From assembly GCF_000003855.2 (NCBI RefSeq), contig NW_003101682.1:6614779-6678778 (forward strand): a DNA stretch of 64,000 nucleotides, written 5' to 3'. Positions 48,627 to 60,276 of this stretch are shown piece after piece. The position numbers were made by a program, and so were the translations under genes. This stretch comes from Blastomyces gilchristii SLH14081. Its lineage: Eukaryota; Ascomycota; Eurotiomycetes; Onygenales; Ajellomycetaceae. Under the pieces are notes generated by a model. It searched no databases. It was not told where the DNA came from and worked only from the letters and a program-made list of their open reading frames with translations. Within the stretch, counting starts at the first letter, position 1, and each line of letters opens with the position of its first letter.

Positions 48627-48717
48627 AGAAAGAAAGAAAATGCGGAGGAAAGTGAGGAAAATAAATAGAGAAAAAGCGTACAAAATGAAGAAATAGAAAA
48701 AGGAAAAGGAAAGGAAA
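47932..48717. other. Convergent intergenic region
   Basis: No gene supported. It contains a G9 run near 48092-48100 and a poly-A tract of about 41 bases at 48582-48623, 95 bp beyond the stop codon of the RhoGAP gene. T/C-rich and A-rich stretches are probable 3' UTRs. Confidence 0.5.
48582..48623 (+). repeat. Poly-A tract (about 41 bases)
   Basis: Homopolymer beyond the RhoGAP stop codon. On the RhoGAP strand it is a long T-run, perhaps within the 3' UTR or at its end. Confidence 0.85.
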
Positions 48718-51700
48718 TTATGCATTAGACATTGACATCGTCGATGATGGCTCCGGAGAAGATTGCTGATTCTCCACGACTGTTCCCAGCTGTGGAGCAG
48801 GCGCCACTTTGACTGTTTCCGCCGTAGATGGCGAAGGTTGTGGTGGTGATTGCGACTCATCCTCCTCCACCTTCGGGAGAACGGTGACACCACTATCTTT
48901 TGGCGCTTCTGTAACGGGCCAGGGGGGTGTTTCCTCTGGGATCGTCGGTTCCGGGAACGAGCCGGGGAATACCATTGTAAGGGGCGGAGAGGGTTGAGGT
49001 GTGGGAGGAGCTGCTGCTCGAGTTGCTGCCGCCGCCGCCGTCACTGGCGGCTGTGAAGATTCCAGAATTTCCGCCGGGCGGGTGACCCGTGGCTCTGTGG
49101 GCGGCTCTGTCAATGTAGTCCCCTTGCTCTCTTTGCTTTCTCTGCTTTCCTTGGGAGGCAGGATGGATAGGTTATGCCTAGAAGACGTCTTTTCGCCGTC
49201 AGAGAGTGGTGGGCTTTTCGCGTACTCCCGTTCCCTCTCCACCTCACGCTCTTTCACCCCTTCCTTTACGCCTGCAACTTTGGCCTTGAATTTCCCGAAG
49301 AAGCCCTTTCTTTCCGACTCAACTGGTTCCTTGCTTTGATGGCCATAGTTGGATGGTTTCACTAAGTTGCTGCTTACACTAATACTCGAGTCTTGGGTTG
49401 TTAATGAGGGTGGGGGTTGTGTAGTGGTAGTGGTGGAATCTATCGTTCCGGTTGCGGAAGTTTCGGGGCTTATTTGGCGGGACTCATTGGAGGCGGTCTT
49501 CTGTGGCCAATTTGTGCTTCCTAATGAGCTACTGCTGAAGGCTGCATTTGAGTTGTATCCAATAGGAGGTGGCGGCGACATGCTCATGTCCGTCCGTTCA
49601 CGTCGCTTGACCCCACGAGGGTGTCTCCAACTCCGTCTATGGGCCTTTTTCTTTTGTATGGTAGAATCATCTTGATGGTCGAAATCAGAATGGTCCGTCA
49701 CAGATGAACGCGAGTGCATCGATGGGGTCCTCGACCTTCCGGGTTTCAGGGTGCTCTCCGGAGATGCATGCACTGCTTGCTTTAATTCCCCGGTTGGCTG
49801 GGGGATAGTTTCGGCGGCAGGTGTCGTAGCGGAATTTGTTAATTTGGGAGTCCACATGTGTGACTGATCCTCTGGAGCTTCCCGCTTATCCGCTACAGCT
49901 TGTGATACTAAAGTACTCAAGGAGGGCTCAGATCCAACCTGCAAAGAGTGACTAGAGCTCCTGGCACTTTCGCTCGCGCTTCCAGGAACTGGGCGCTTCT
50001 TCCTCAATCTGTTGGGCTGTCGCCCATCCTTTCTGTCGCCCTCCGGTGGGGTAGACTTGAATAATGAAGCTAGTTTCCTTTCTTTCGTAAACGTTCCCGC
50101 TAATGGTTGGGTACCTGGTTTGGAACCTAGCTCGAACGGCACGGCCTGTTCATCCGGGGAACCGAGAGGCGAGGGCATATTGCTTTGTACTAAACCCAGC
50201 CCGTGGTTTGTGTTCAATGGCGACGGAGACTCGGGAATCGTTTTGTCAGGAGCACCTTGTACTTTAAGGGAAGGAGTTTGACTAGGTGACCGTGATTGAG
50301 GTCGGGAGCGAGCAGATGGAGAGAGGTGACCGGAGCCAGGGCCTGATGATTCACGAGGGCGGGTAAAGCGTGTAGGAGATACCGCTGCCAGTTTTTTCGA
50401 AGGCACGGTGTTGCTACGATGTACGCCTAGCGACCCCCCACCGGCTGAGTTGGGTGTTGTAGGGCTTGCTGAATCAAAGTTGGAGGTCTTCGAATGTTTT
50501 GATGAAACGGACACATTTCGTCGGAGCGCATCGATTTTTCGTATACTATCAGCCTTTCCGCTTGCATTCGAGGTCGACCGTCTGAGATTTGATAGGGTAC
50601 TATTAGTGGCATTTCCAGCCTGCATAGCCTTGACTGTTTGTGGATCAGCAGCAGTGCCCGTCATGCCAAACAAGAAATTATCCTGATTTTCAATGAGGAA
50701 TATCAGCACATCCTGGCTCAATTTATATTCTTTCGGCGCCATGTCGTGGGCCGGATGGGACAGCAGTCCCGGTTGGAAAATAGCCGCCAAGTTCGCTGCA
50801 GTCATGCGGTTGACTTCAGATTTGGATGCAAATACTGTCAGGAGGTCGAGAATATAAAGTAATAGCTGCCGGTTTAGTGGAGGAAGTTCTTTAATCAGCT
50901 GTTGATACGTAACCACTGCTTTGGCATGATCGAACGGTTCCTCCTCATTGGCAGGGGCGGCATCCTTCTCTTCCACAGCCTGAGCTTGATATTTGCGTAG
51001 CGGGTCTCGGAACCGTTCGTAAAAGTCTAAGGGTACGATTGGCTCTGGAAGCTGATTTAGGTATCGACGAAGGATATTGGCGGCATCGTGCACGGTATAT
51101 CCGGTCCAGTCGAGACCCTTACCAAAGCGATCGGGAGAATCAAAGGCTTCTTGTAGATCCTTAATGCGTTTAGCAGATCCACTTAACCGGAAAATCCCTT
51201 CGACGTCCGTAGCTAGAGAGGGGAAAATCGATTAGACTCGACGACAAAAATTGTAAGAAATACGGTAGCGCAGACCTTTTTCTTTAAGAAACACGCCACA
51301 TTTCGCGACGACTATAGGAACATATCCATATATAAAACTGGATCCATCTTCACCAGCGAGAGAAATTGCGACATTTGCATATTTTATGCTAACATTGAGC
51401 GGTACGCCAAAAATACCGGTTTGTTGGCCTACACGACGGACAGACACCCATTAGTAATTGGATACAGGGATAGAATTAGACAGGCGTCTCTTCGGGTGCA
51501 CGAGCCTAATTCCCGAGCCGTAGGGTCTTTTGCGCTCATATCGCTAGAGCGGGTGATGGTCCATGATCTTCGAGGAGGAAATATGGGCATGAAGCTGAAG
51601 AAGAAAAAAAAAACAGGGGTTTACCTGGTTCCCCATCTTTCTTTGTATTTCGCACGAATTGCTTCCACCACGAGGTTAGATCTCTTTTTGATGGCGGGGA

Positions 51701-51802
51701 TATCGTGCCGTGTGGAACTGAATTTTGTTGTTGATGTGCTGTTGACCGAGGAAGGTCGCGGGCAGGCACCCCAGGCGCTGGGTGTGAATCGCCGGTGGCC
51801 AT
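48718..51802 (-). CDS. RhoGAP protein with long disordered C-terminal half
   Basis: Three exons, 51802-51625, 51428-51276 and 51212-48718, join to 941 residues. The N-terminus has KRDLTSWWKQFVRNTKK, then GIFGVPL and YGYVPIVVAKCGVFLKEK, as in fungal Sac7/Rga-type GAPs. The RhoGAP domain spans about 65-290 with the arginine finger Arg119 in EGIFRLSG, then KRIKDLQ, YTVHDAANILRRYLNQLPEPIVP, and NRMTAANLAAIFQPGLL. These proteins switch off Rho1/Cdc42-class GTPases that direct cell-wall synthesis and polarity. Residues 330-941 are Ser/Pro/Thr-rich with basic stretches (KKKAHRRSWRHPRGVKRRER) and an internal GFFGKFKAKVAGVKEGVKERE helix (about 760-785). Ends SMSNA. The whole C-terminal half looks disordered and rich in phospho-sites. 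Confidence 0.9.
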
Positions 51803-54800
51803 TGCGATATGGTACCACGGAGTGGTTTTTTCGCCGGCAATGTGGATGAAATCAGAGGATTGTAGATAGGCTAGTAATTATTTGGACGGTAGGGGAAGAG
51901 GGAAGGTCGCAAAAAATGGTTTGAGCGTTTGGTCAGGGGCCAAAATGTCGTGGTTATATACTGATCCAAAACAGCAACAGAGCTACGCGAGATAAATCGC
52001 ATGAGCCACTAAAGCTAAGGAAGAGAGGATGTAGCGGCAAAGATGCAGATGGGAACGAGGTAGATGAGGAGAAGGTAGCGAGCGGCTCTGGAGGATAACG
52101 AAGGGCGGTAATCTGGTGCACGAGGCTGAATGGAGGGGTCGGGTGTCTGGCGGGCCGGTGGTGGACAAGTAAATGATGATGGCTGGAAATCGCGGAAAGC
52201 CCTAAAGCATTTATTTAGGTTGGGGAGTGGGAAGAGAGGCCGTTTTCATCTAAAAGGTCCGGTCGCCGTTAAGGGTGGATGGCGTACGTGTGGGTCATTG
52301 TAATTAAGTGTGTGGTGTGGTGTGTATCTCGATAAGGATGCGCTGCGTTAAAGTCCTTAGGCGGCTCGAATTAGGCGGTGGAGTAAACCCGAAGAACCAA
52401 CCATTAACTCAACGAAAGCAAGACTCGTGGAGGAGCACAGGATAAGAATAGCGCAGCAGACGGGCAGGATATGACAAGTCAGGTCAATGAGTCGACGAGG
52501 CCATGCCGCTCGCGAGAGACGAGAGAAGGCGGAGAGCAGCAGTGAGACGGCAGCGGGAGTTGAAGTTGGGTGGTTTGAAGATCGAAGGGGGGGCGGCGGC
52601 GACGACGGGAAAGCCAGAGCGCATGCTGCTGACTAACTACGCAATGTTCTGCTGACACAGCACAGAAAGCGCTAGGTTGGGTGTACACTTGGACATGGCA
52701 TGGCGCCAAAGAAGTTGATCATAGCTCAGTGACATCAGTGTAGTGTGGTTTGTGGTTTGTGGTTTGTGGTTCCAACCTCGAGTTAGTTGCACAGTCACGA
52801 ATATAATAATAATAATAAATGGATTTGATCTGGGGATTTCGGAGTTACGAGTTACGAGTTACGAGGTGCGAGGTGCGAGTGGATGAACGCCAGTCGGTCC
52901 CACCCCACACTGCCCCCCTCTGTTTCTTGTTGACTTGTCCGTACTGTAGTTACTCTTGTACTATGGGAGATGAAAGGAAAAAGGAAAAAAGAAAGTACGG
53001 TAATTCAAAACCTTAGCGATGGGTCTGGCCTCTGTGTCTTGTACTGCATGGACTGCTCCCAGGCACCAGATGCTCTGAAACATGTGCTGTCTCAGCCTCA
53101 CGTGACCCAACGGCACCTCTCCCCAGCTATCACTTTGTCCTGTCTCTACTATGTATATACAACCATGTGTCTATCTATCAGTCGATCTGCCAACCTGCCA
53201 ACCTGTCAAACTGTCAAACTGTCAATCGATCAACCGACCCATTTGGTAGCCCAACATTCGATCGTTATTGTGGTGGGGTAACTACACGATAGACTAGTGC
53301 CTTGGTTATTGACAGAAATAGCATCAGCGGTCATAATCCCAAGCCATTAAAGCCTCCACAGCCATCGCCCGCGCTCCTCGTCAAAAAATCTTCTTATTCT
53401 CACGAGATAAAAAAGAAGGAAACAAATAAAACAGGTTTCATGATGGTGCCTTGCATACGTCTCACCTTACGAAACCAGAATCACCAGCCACAGTTTCTAT
53501 TATTAATATCATCATATAGACACCACCGCTAAAATCAATTACTATGTAAAAAACAGGAAATGGGAAATGTTATGCATACAGGAATCACTGTCTGTCTGCC
53601 TGCTTCTCATATCCACTGAATTTCTATGAGAATAGAGATTGCCAGCTGCCGGTGTGCTTACTGCCCCAGGGGGGGGCGAAAAGGCGGGGGGGACCCCCTG
53701 GATACAGCTGATATGACGATTCTTATGAGCTGAGTTTAAGAGATATTAATAGACTAATTTTTAAAGAAATCTCTCCTTCAACTGATAATGAAAGCTTCTC
53801 TATCTCAACTGTATTTATTGTCTTGTGATACACAGCAGACCAAAAACAGGCAGTTCTGAAGAATTCGTGAGAGGATGAGCACAACGAGTGCATCCTTGAG
53901 TGGATGAGAATTATTTGAGAGGAATAGAGATAATACGGAGTAGATAAGTTAAGTTACATCATTAATTAATGGAAAATCAATTACCAAGCTATTCCTTATA
54001 TAAACTAGTGGTGGTCTCTATATCCAAAGTGTGGTGTCTGTATAAATCCCTATATCATGCCTATGACGCCCTGTGGTTGCGACTGCTGCTGCTGCTGCTG
54101 ATGCTGACGCTGATGCTGCTGCTGATGCTGACGCTGATGCTGCCGATGAATTTGCCTCTGGCTGTCGTGTGCAGAGTGGCGAAGGAAGCATCTACCTATC
54201 ACTCTGGACTTCCAACACAGTACGCCGCGTACTAACGGTTACTCTTGTTGAGGCCCGGATACTGTCTCGAGCCAACAAGGGCCTCTAATAATAATAAACA
54301 ACGAGCATCCCTCGTCATACATATCTCGATCAGCATGGTCGCACATCCGTCATCAGCCTTGCGCGTGCTGTGGAGAGGCAAAATGAGAATGGAATGCCAT
54401 GCTGGTTGGCAGCCGTTAGTTCCCCGGATATTGACCAGGATCAGCCACTCTGAAAATAGAAAGGTGCCTATCATCCAAAAGACAAAAGCCGTTTACTTGA
54501 CAAGGAGGGATATATTTGTGATGAAGCACAAGTTGATGCTCACATGCTAGGTCAACAAAAAATCATATCTATCCCATCCAGAGCATTGAGGCCTGGGTTG
54601 TTTCTGGAATATTTTTTGATCTGCAACGCACAACTTCCAGGGTTGCGTTTGAACATACATTTCAAAGACATGTAGGATATTGCGAAGACACCGATGTCAT
54701 CGCTGTAAACTGTCTCTGCTTGCTTTTTTGGTTATGATAATTGTTGTTTCGCTGTTCTTCAGAGCGCTACAACGGGGCCAATGACAGCAGTAGAAGATTC

Positions 54801-55144
54801 CCCACATATCCGTTATGATTGCAGGAATTGAAATAGTGAAGTTAGCCGTTCGCGTTCACCGATCGTTAGATGAATTCTCTCGTGGCGTGAACAGTACAGC
54901 GTACCTAGGTAGAGATCTCATGCCGGCCGATGTCATGTGACATGCAGTCTTTCGGAAAAATAATATCCCACCTCCAGCTCGCAGGCTTTGGCGCCAGCGG
55001 GAGAAACAGCTCAACTTTCCATATCTCAACACCAAAAAACGATCACCACGTACCCTGCCTGTCTTCTCCTTGCCATTGTTAATTAACCCGGACCTGTTGC
55101 CTTGCGGAGTGTAAGGGAGAACCTCCAAGTGTTCCAATTGCATC
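51803..55144. other. Long intergenic region between RhoGAP and TIM9
   Basis: No gene supported. It includes TTTGTGG repeats (52743-52770), AAT repeats (52801-52818), GAGTTAC/GAGGTGC repeats (52840-52880), CCAACCTG/TCAAACTG repeats (53188-53225), a G-rich patch (53668-53695) and an AT-rich, CpG-poor stretch (53700-54000). A GCTGATGCTGAC-type coding-like repeat lies at about 54080-54150. The first 350 bases are the probable promoter of the RhoGAP gene. Confidence 0.45.
54079..54150 (+). repeat. GCTGCT/GATGCTGAC trinucleotide-based tandem repeat
   Basis: A GCT-rich array with a nested 30-base unit repeated twice. One frame (start 54073) would code for an Ala/Asp run. No gene context supports translation. 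Confidence 0.7.
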
Positions 55145-55724
55145 ATGGACGCGTACGTGACCTCTCCTATCCGCCTTGCAAACTCTCGCAAAATGAAATA
55201 TCTTCCCCTTCCCCCATTCTATACGCCCTTGCGATGTAACAAAAAGAACACAACTAGTCGCTTACATTAACCCATATAAAAATCCATTCAGTCTAAACGC
55301 CAACGAACAGCGCGAGCTGGCAAGCCGCATGGAAAAGAAGCAGATGAAAGAATTCATGACGGTACAAAGGCTCCCCCATCCCCACTCAATCCTTTCCATT
55401 CCAATCCCATCCAGTTCAACCCCATCCGTATCAACAAATATATATATGCACATACACGCCCAAAACAAACAAAGAAACAAACCAAAAATGAAAATAAAAC
55501 AACTATTAACCCTCTACAACACAATATAGGTCTACTCCAACATTGTCCAACGCTGCTTCGAAGACTGTGTCAGCGACTTCACGACCAAATCGCTCATCAG
55601 CCGCGAACAGGGCTGCGTCAACCGCTGCTTCGACAAGTTCATGAAGGGCTCTGAGCGCATCAATCAGCGCTTCCAGGAGCAGAATGCGCAGATGATGCAG
55701 TCGGGGCAGATGGGGGGGAAATAG
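55145..55724 (+). CDS. tim9: Mitochondrial import inner membrane translocase subunit Tim9
   Basis: Three exons: 55145-55152 (only 8 nt), 55292-55361 and 55530-55724. They join in phase to 90 residues, the standard small-Tim length. The protein begins [20 protein letters not shown], which I recognise as Tim9. The twin CX3C motifs are CFEDC and CVNRC, 19 residues apart, which form two disulphides and a helical hairpin. Tim9 assembles with Tim10 into a 3+3 hexamer in the intermembrane space and escorts hydrophobic carrier precursors to TIM22. The [36 protein letters not shown] helix is intact. The 8-nt first coding exon ends in GC of the third codon, followed by GTACGT; the second exon resumes with T. 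Confidence 0.93.
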
Positions 55725-56698
55725 GACTATAAATGATTTTTGATTCTATATATAATATCCCGAGGAGGGAGGGAGTGAGGAAGTTTACATGCGTCTATGA
55801 AAATGGGATGGTATGTGATGACCGGGTCTACTAGCTGGCTAGCTAGCTAGATGGATGTCCAGAAGACATAGGTTTTTGGACTACATGTACGATTTTGTGG
55901 ATGCGCCCGTTTTATGGTTATCCTGCAGATTTCTCCTGGGGAACTATTGAAGAAGGGGCGGTTTCTTTTTCTTTTTCATTTCTGTGTGTGTGTGTTTGCA
56001 AATTGCTCCATCTATACACACCAAGAGGGGGCTGTGATGATCCTTACTGAATTGTGTTTGTGGGGATGGCATTTGGGGTGCTTGTTATGGGATGAGGGTC
56101 GAGCATCATCTATCCAGCTGATTAGATTTCAGCACAGGGAGACGGGGTTTATTTCATTTGGTGTCTCATCTGTTGTTCATTTTGTCGTGTTTTTGCTGCA
56201 CCTGTACACTATTATTTCATTACGAATTTACCTGATGAGTCAGGGTGGGATAGAGGATCTATCGTGGCTTTTGAATATGGATGTTTTCTGTCTTAAAACG
56301 GGATCTTTACCCTCTTCTCGTTTACCCTCTACTCGATTATACTCCTCTCTTGATCCTCGTTAAATTCTCACATTTATTTAGCCTCAATACTGCCATGATG
56401 TTGAAGGGGAACAGGGCGTTCTCGAGGGGTCAGCCCTCAGCGATGAAAAGTCCCAATCACATTTTAGATGTAATCTACCTATATAATGGAAACGCTCGTG
56501 AAGATGTTACATGTATATTGCAAATATAGAAAATGTGCTCGCACTGGACGAAGTAGAGTAGAAGTAGTATGAGGAGATGCGCAACCGGCGCTGGTGGATC
56601 CTCGGCAACGTTGCCTCTCAGCTAAATAGCTATTTACGGGATTACCAGAACCATTCCTTTAGGATCTCCCGCCGAACATATAAACAACGATTCCCCGA
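55725..56698. other. Intergenic
   Basis: No gene supported. It is T-rich with TGTGTGTGTG (55983-55993). The plus-strand frame at 55914-56363 has no recognisable domain and Cys/Leu/Phe-rich composition typical of a chance frame in T-rich DNA. Confidence 0.5.
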
Positions 56699-58199
56699 AT
56701 GTATAGGTTATTTAGTCAGTCCCAACAGCTTTCTGCTCCATTGGGTAGGATTGCCTGGCCACAGCACAATCGCAAAACTATTACTACTCAGCTAGGTCGG
56801 CCAGCGCTCAGAGCAGCCAGCACCATGCCGCCGCAAACAATAATTGCAGAAGCAGCTCGAAATGCTCGGGCCGCCACACATGATTTCCGAAGTAAGCCTC
56901 CATAGAGAAAAGATACAAACATTGTATATACGATATGAAAAGCTGTGTCTTAACATGACCAAATAGGCGACACTGCCACTCTGCCAACCAGCAGCATGCT
57001 GTCATCAACCATTACCGAAGCCCCGCGCTACGGGGACGACGTCTTCTCCCAGGACGAGCCCACGAGCGCCCTAGAGACTTACGTCGGGGAATTGACGGGA
57101 CTGGGAAATGCCCTCTTCGTCTCATCGGGCACGATGGGCAACCAATTGGCTCTGCGCGCGCTGTTACATCAACCACCTCACTCTGTCGTCTGCGGCCGGC
57201 AGAGTCACGTCTTCGTGCACGAATGCGGCATGGCCTCTATGTTTTCACAAGCGCATCTCATCCCCGTGCTAAACAGTCCGCACATGAGTGATAGCAATAC
57301 CAATAACGAGCAGCAAAAGTCATACATGACTCTAGAATCTATCATCCCCAACATTGTCCCCGCCGACGGCGAGATCCACGGCTCCCCAACGCGCATCATC
57401 GCGCTGGAAAACACACACAACGGGCAAATCACCCCCGTCTCAGAAGTCAAGCGCATAGGGGAATACGCCCGCCAGTGCGGGCTAAAAGTACACATGGACG
57501 GCGCCCGGCTCTGGAACGCATGCTATCCACCCTCCAGCGCCGGCATGGCGCCCGCACAGGCGGCGGAAACCGCCAAATCATTACTCCGCGAATACTGCTC
57601 GCACGTGGACACGGTCAGTTTGTGTTTCTCTAAATCCCTAGGTGCGCCTGCCGGCTCCATCCTGGCCGCCAGGTCGCCAGAGGTGATTGCCCGCGCCCGT
57701 CATCTGCGCAAAGCACTGGGCGGCGGGATGCGGCAGACCGGGATCCTTACGGCGCCTGCGCGCGTGGCGATTGACGAGGTGTTTCTGGCCGGTGAGCCGT
57801 TGTTGCGAGCCAATGCGGTAGCGAGGGAATTGGAGGAGGAGTGGGTGGCGCTGGGAGGCGCTGTGATGACTGGTCTTGCCCAGGAGACGAATATGGTTTG
57901 GTTGGATTTGGGAAGGGCGGGGGTTGCGGGGGAGGAGCTTGAGAAGATTGCGGAGGAAGAAGGGGTGCGCGTCTACGCGCCGAGGATTGTAACGCATTAT
58001 CGTGAGTGATAGGTTTCCTTTCTTTCTTTCTTCTTTCCTTCAATTTTCTCGTCCGCCGGCTCAAATGATCCCAGCCATATACTAAATGTTACTTACTACA
58101 GAAATAAGCGCGGATGGCCTGGCTGCTATGAAACGGGTCCTTAAGCGGACCATGGAATTGAGCAAGAAGAAGAAGAGTGAGGGTGCGGAGGTGCCCTGA
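56699..58199 (+). CDS. L-threonine (L-allo-threonine) aldolase, PLP enzyme
   Basis: Three exons, 56699-56891, 56967-58001 and 58102-58199, give 441 residues from the first Met. The enzyme splits threonine or allo-threonine into glycine and acetaldehyde. Fold-type I PLP features: DFRSDTATLPT, YGDDVFSQDEPT, FVSSGTMGNQL, LENTHNGQ, VHMDGARLWNA and the Schiff-base lysine in SLCFSKSLGAPAGS (residue 287 from the long start). A second Met at 56825 would give 399 residues, the usual cytosolic length. The extra 42 residues are rich in Arg, Ser and Gln without acids (MYRLFSQSQQL...RPALRAAS) and look like a mitochondrial presequence, so two isoforms are possible by alternative start. A lysine-rich tail (SKKKKSEG) ends the protein just before the assembly gap. 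Confidence 0.9.
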
Positions 58200-58249
58200 C
58201 GGGAGCTCAGGGGGACTCTTTACAAACCCAGAAAAGCTGAATGAATTAA

Positions 58250-58357
58250 NNNNNNNNNNNNNNNNNNNNNNNNNNNNNNNNNNNNNNNNNNNNNNNNNNN
58301 NNNNNNNNNNNNNNNNNNNNNNNNNNNNNNNNNNNNNNNNNNNNNNNNNNNNNNNNN
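58250..58357. other. Assembly gap (108 N)
   Basis: A run of 108 N between the threonine aldolase gene and the repeat block. Confidence 0.99.
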
Positions 58358-58560
58358 GTCCCAATGAAAAAATTTTTTTTTTTTATAATACAAACTCTCA
58401 AACCGCTTGCTTTACTTTCTTTTGGTGTTGGGACACCCCCTTAACCACCCCACCCCTTTTCCCCCACCAAAACCCTTCCGGGCCGGAACCCCCTTTAACC
58501 ATTTCCCCCCCTTTTCCTTCCCCCCCCCCCCCCCCCCCCCTTTACCACCCCCTATCACCC
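58358..58560. other. Low-quality-looking sequence at gap edge
   Basis: The stretch is made of doubled or stretched C, A and T homopolymers, including about 20 consecutive C broken once, with almost no G. This resembles a degraded read end stitched to the gap, not genomic sequence. Do not interpret frames here. Confidence 0.65.
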
Positions 58561-58665
58561 CTATCACCATCATCAGATTAATCAGAGCTGTACAGGGCGC
58601 AGAGCCGGCTGTTCAATCCCATGAATTCAAAGAGATGCACATGACATCGCATGAGGTCACATTTA

Positions 58666-58745
58666 GACTGGCCGGCGGGACTATGAATTTCACATTTGAT
58701 CTCATTTGATCTGGTTGTATACATTTTGTATGGCAATTTGGCCCA
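58666..58745 (+). mobile_element. Single end of the GACTGGCCG foldback element (second copy)
   Basis: Beginning with GACTGGCCGGCGGGACTATG and preceded by TA, this matches the left end of the 60277-60890 element over about 55-60 bp (…GAATTTCACATTTGATCTC…). It is less mutated than that copy. No inverted partner is visible before the Gypsy sequence begins near 58960, so it is a solo or truncated end. Confidence 0.65.
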
Positions 58746-60204
58746 GGGTTGTGGTGTGATAGAGGTGAACAGGGGATAATCCCACACAGGAGTTTTGAAC
58801 AACATCTGGTTCACATTTGGCTGGATAACTCCACCACCACATGGGGTATGCGGTCGGCGATGGGGTCAAAATGCTTGTATGATTGAGGGCTTTTCGATGG
58901 ATCTATCAGCGGGTTCTTATTCGAAAAATTGAGCGAGTTCGTGGTGGAGCGGTTGAGTTCTAGTATAAGATTATGTAAGTTCTGTAAGTGATCTAGTAAT
59001 ATCTGAGAAGTTTCATATAAATCATCAATAGAAGTTAGTAAATTCAATAAAGCTTTATACATCTTTCACAGTGTATGAAGTCTTTCATTCAAGAATAGCA
59101 GAGATCTTCTCAGAATTTATTCAGATTTTCTTATCAGCTTCTATGATAAAATCTAGATATTTTATACTTTTAACTTTAAAATTATACTTATCTATATCTA
59201 TTAGTAGTTCTGCTTCTTATAGTTATTATAATACTCTTCACACATGTTCTTGATATTCTTTTCTGAACTCATCAGTAAAGATGAGAATGTTATCAAGATA
59301 GATAGATACAAACTTATTAAGAAAATCTCAAAGTGCTCAGTTGATATACTTCTGAAATATACTAAGAGTATTAGTTAATTTAAAAGATGTAACTACTCAT
59401 TCAAAGAGATTATATTATGTTCAGAATGCTGTAAGTCACTCATCTTCTTCAGTAATACAGATCTTATAAAAAGCAGTGAGAATATCTAGTTTTATAAATC
59501 ATTAAGCTTATTTGATATGTGCTAGAGTTTTATTAATAAGAGATAAAGAATAGTAATCTTTCTTTATTAATCTATTCAGTTCTTAATAGTTCACACAGAA
59601 TCAGAGTTCTCTATCTGATTTCTTTATAAAGAGAATAGAAGCTGCAGTAGAAGAGTTACTAATATATATAAATTCTTTATTTAACAGATTATTGAGTGTC
59701 TTTCAAAGAAGAAGAAGTTTATCTCAGAATATAGTATAAAGAGAGTCTCACAGTAATTCAGAATTCTTATTATTTTTCTCTTTCAACTTGATACTGTAAT
59801 TTACTTCTGAATCTTATAGAGAGAGTAGATTAATAATATTATCTTATTAAAAGATATCTAGATATTCATAATATTATTAAAAGAGTTTTGTATAAGAATC
59901 TGTTATTAAAATACAGAATAACTTCTCTAGAGCTTTTTTAATATTAATTAGACTGATAAAGTAGATTACTATATAATTCTACTATCAGTGATCTTATCAG
60001 TGACTTCATTAGAAGTTCTTTCAGAGTATTTCATAAGTATTGACAGAGATCTGTGTTAGATTTATAGTCTTGTAAATATTATTCTCATGAATCTGATTAT
60101 TATTGAGAAATATTAAACTTCTGTTTTAAGCATCTAATAGAATACCTTGTTCAGATAATTAAACAAGTTCTAGTATAAGATTATAATCAAGATTATTAAC
60201 TTCA

Positions 60205-60276
60205 TATGTATAAGTATTCTTACATTGATATTTTCTGATATCTATGTTAAGTTTTATTATATAACAGATGTAAATA
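60205..60276 (+). repeat. Left copy of 72-bp direct duplication flanking foldback element
   Basis: Matches 60891-60962 at 59 of 72 positions; 12 of the 13 differences are transitions. Its right edge coincides with the element's left end. Both copies encode the same protease-region peptide on the minus strand (YIxICYIxKLNID). Confidence 0.8.

Noticed and set aside
48809..49675. Plus-strand frames opposite the RhoGAP gene
   Set aside because: Antisense shadows of the Ser/Pro/Thr-rich C-terminal half.
55914..56363. 149-residue plus-strand frame
   Set aside because: T-rich DNA gives a Phe/Leu/Cys-rich chance frame; no domain or consistent start context.
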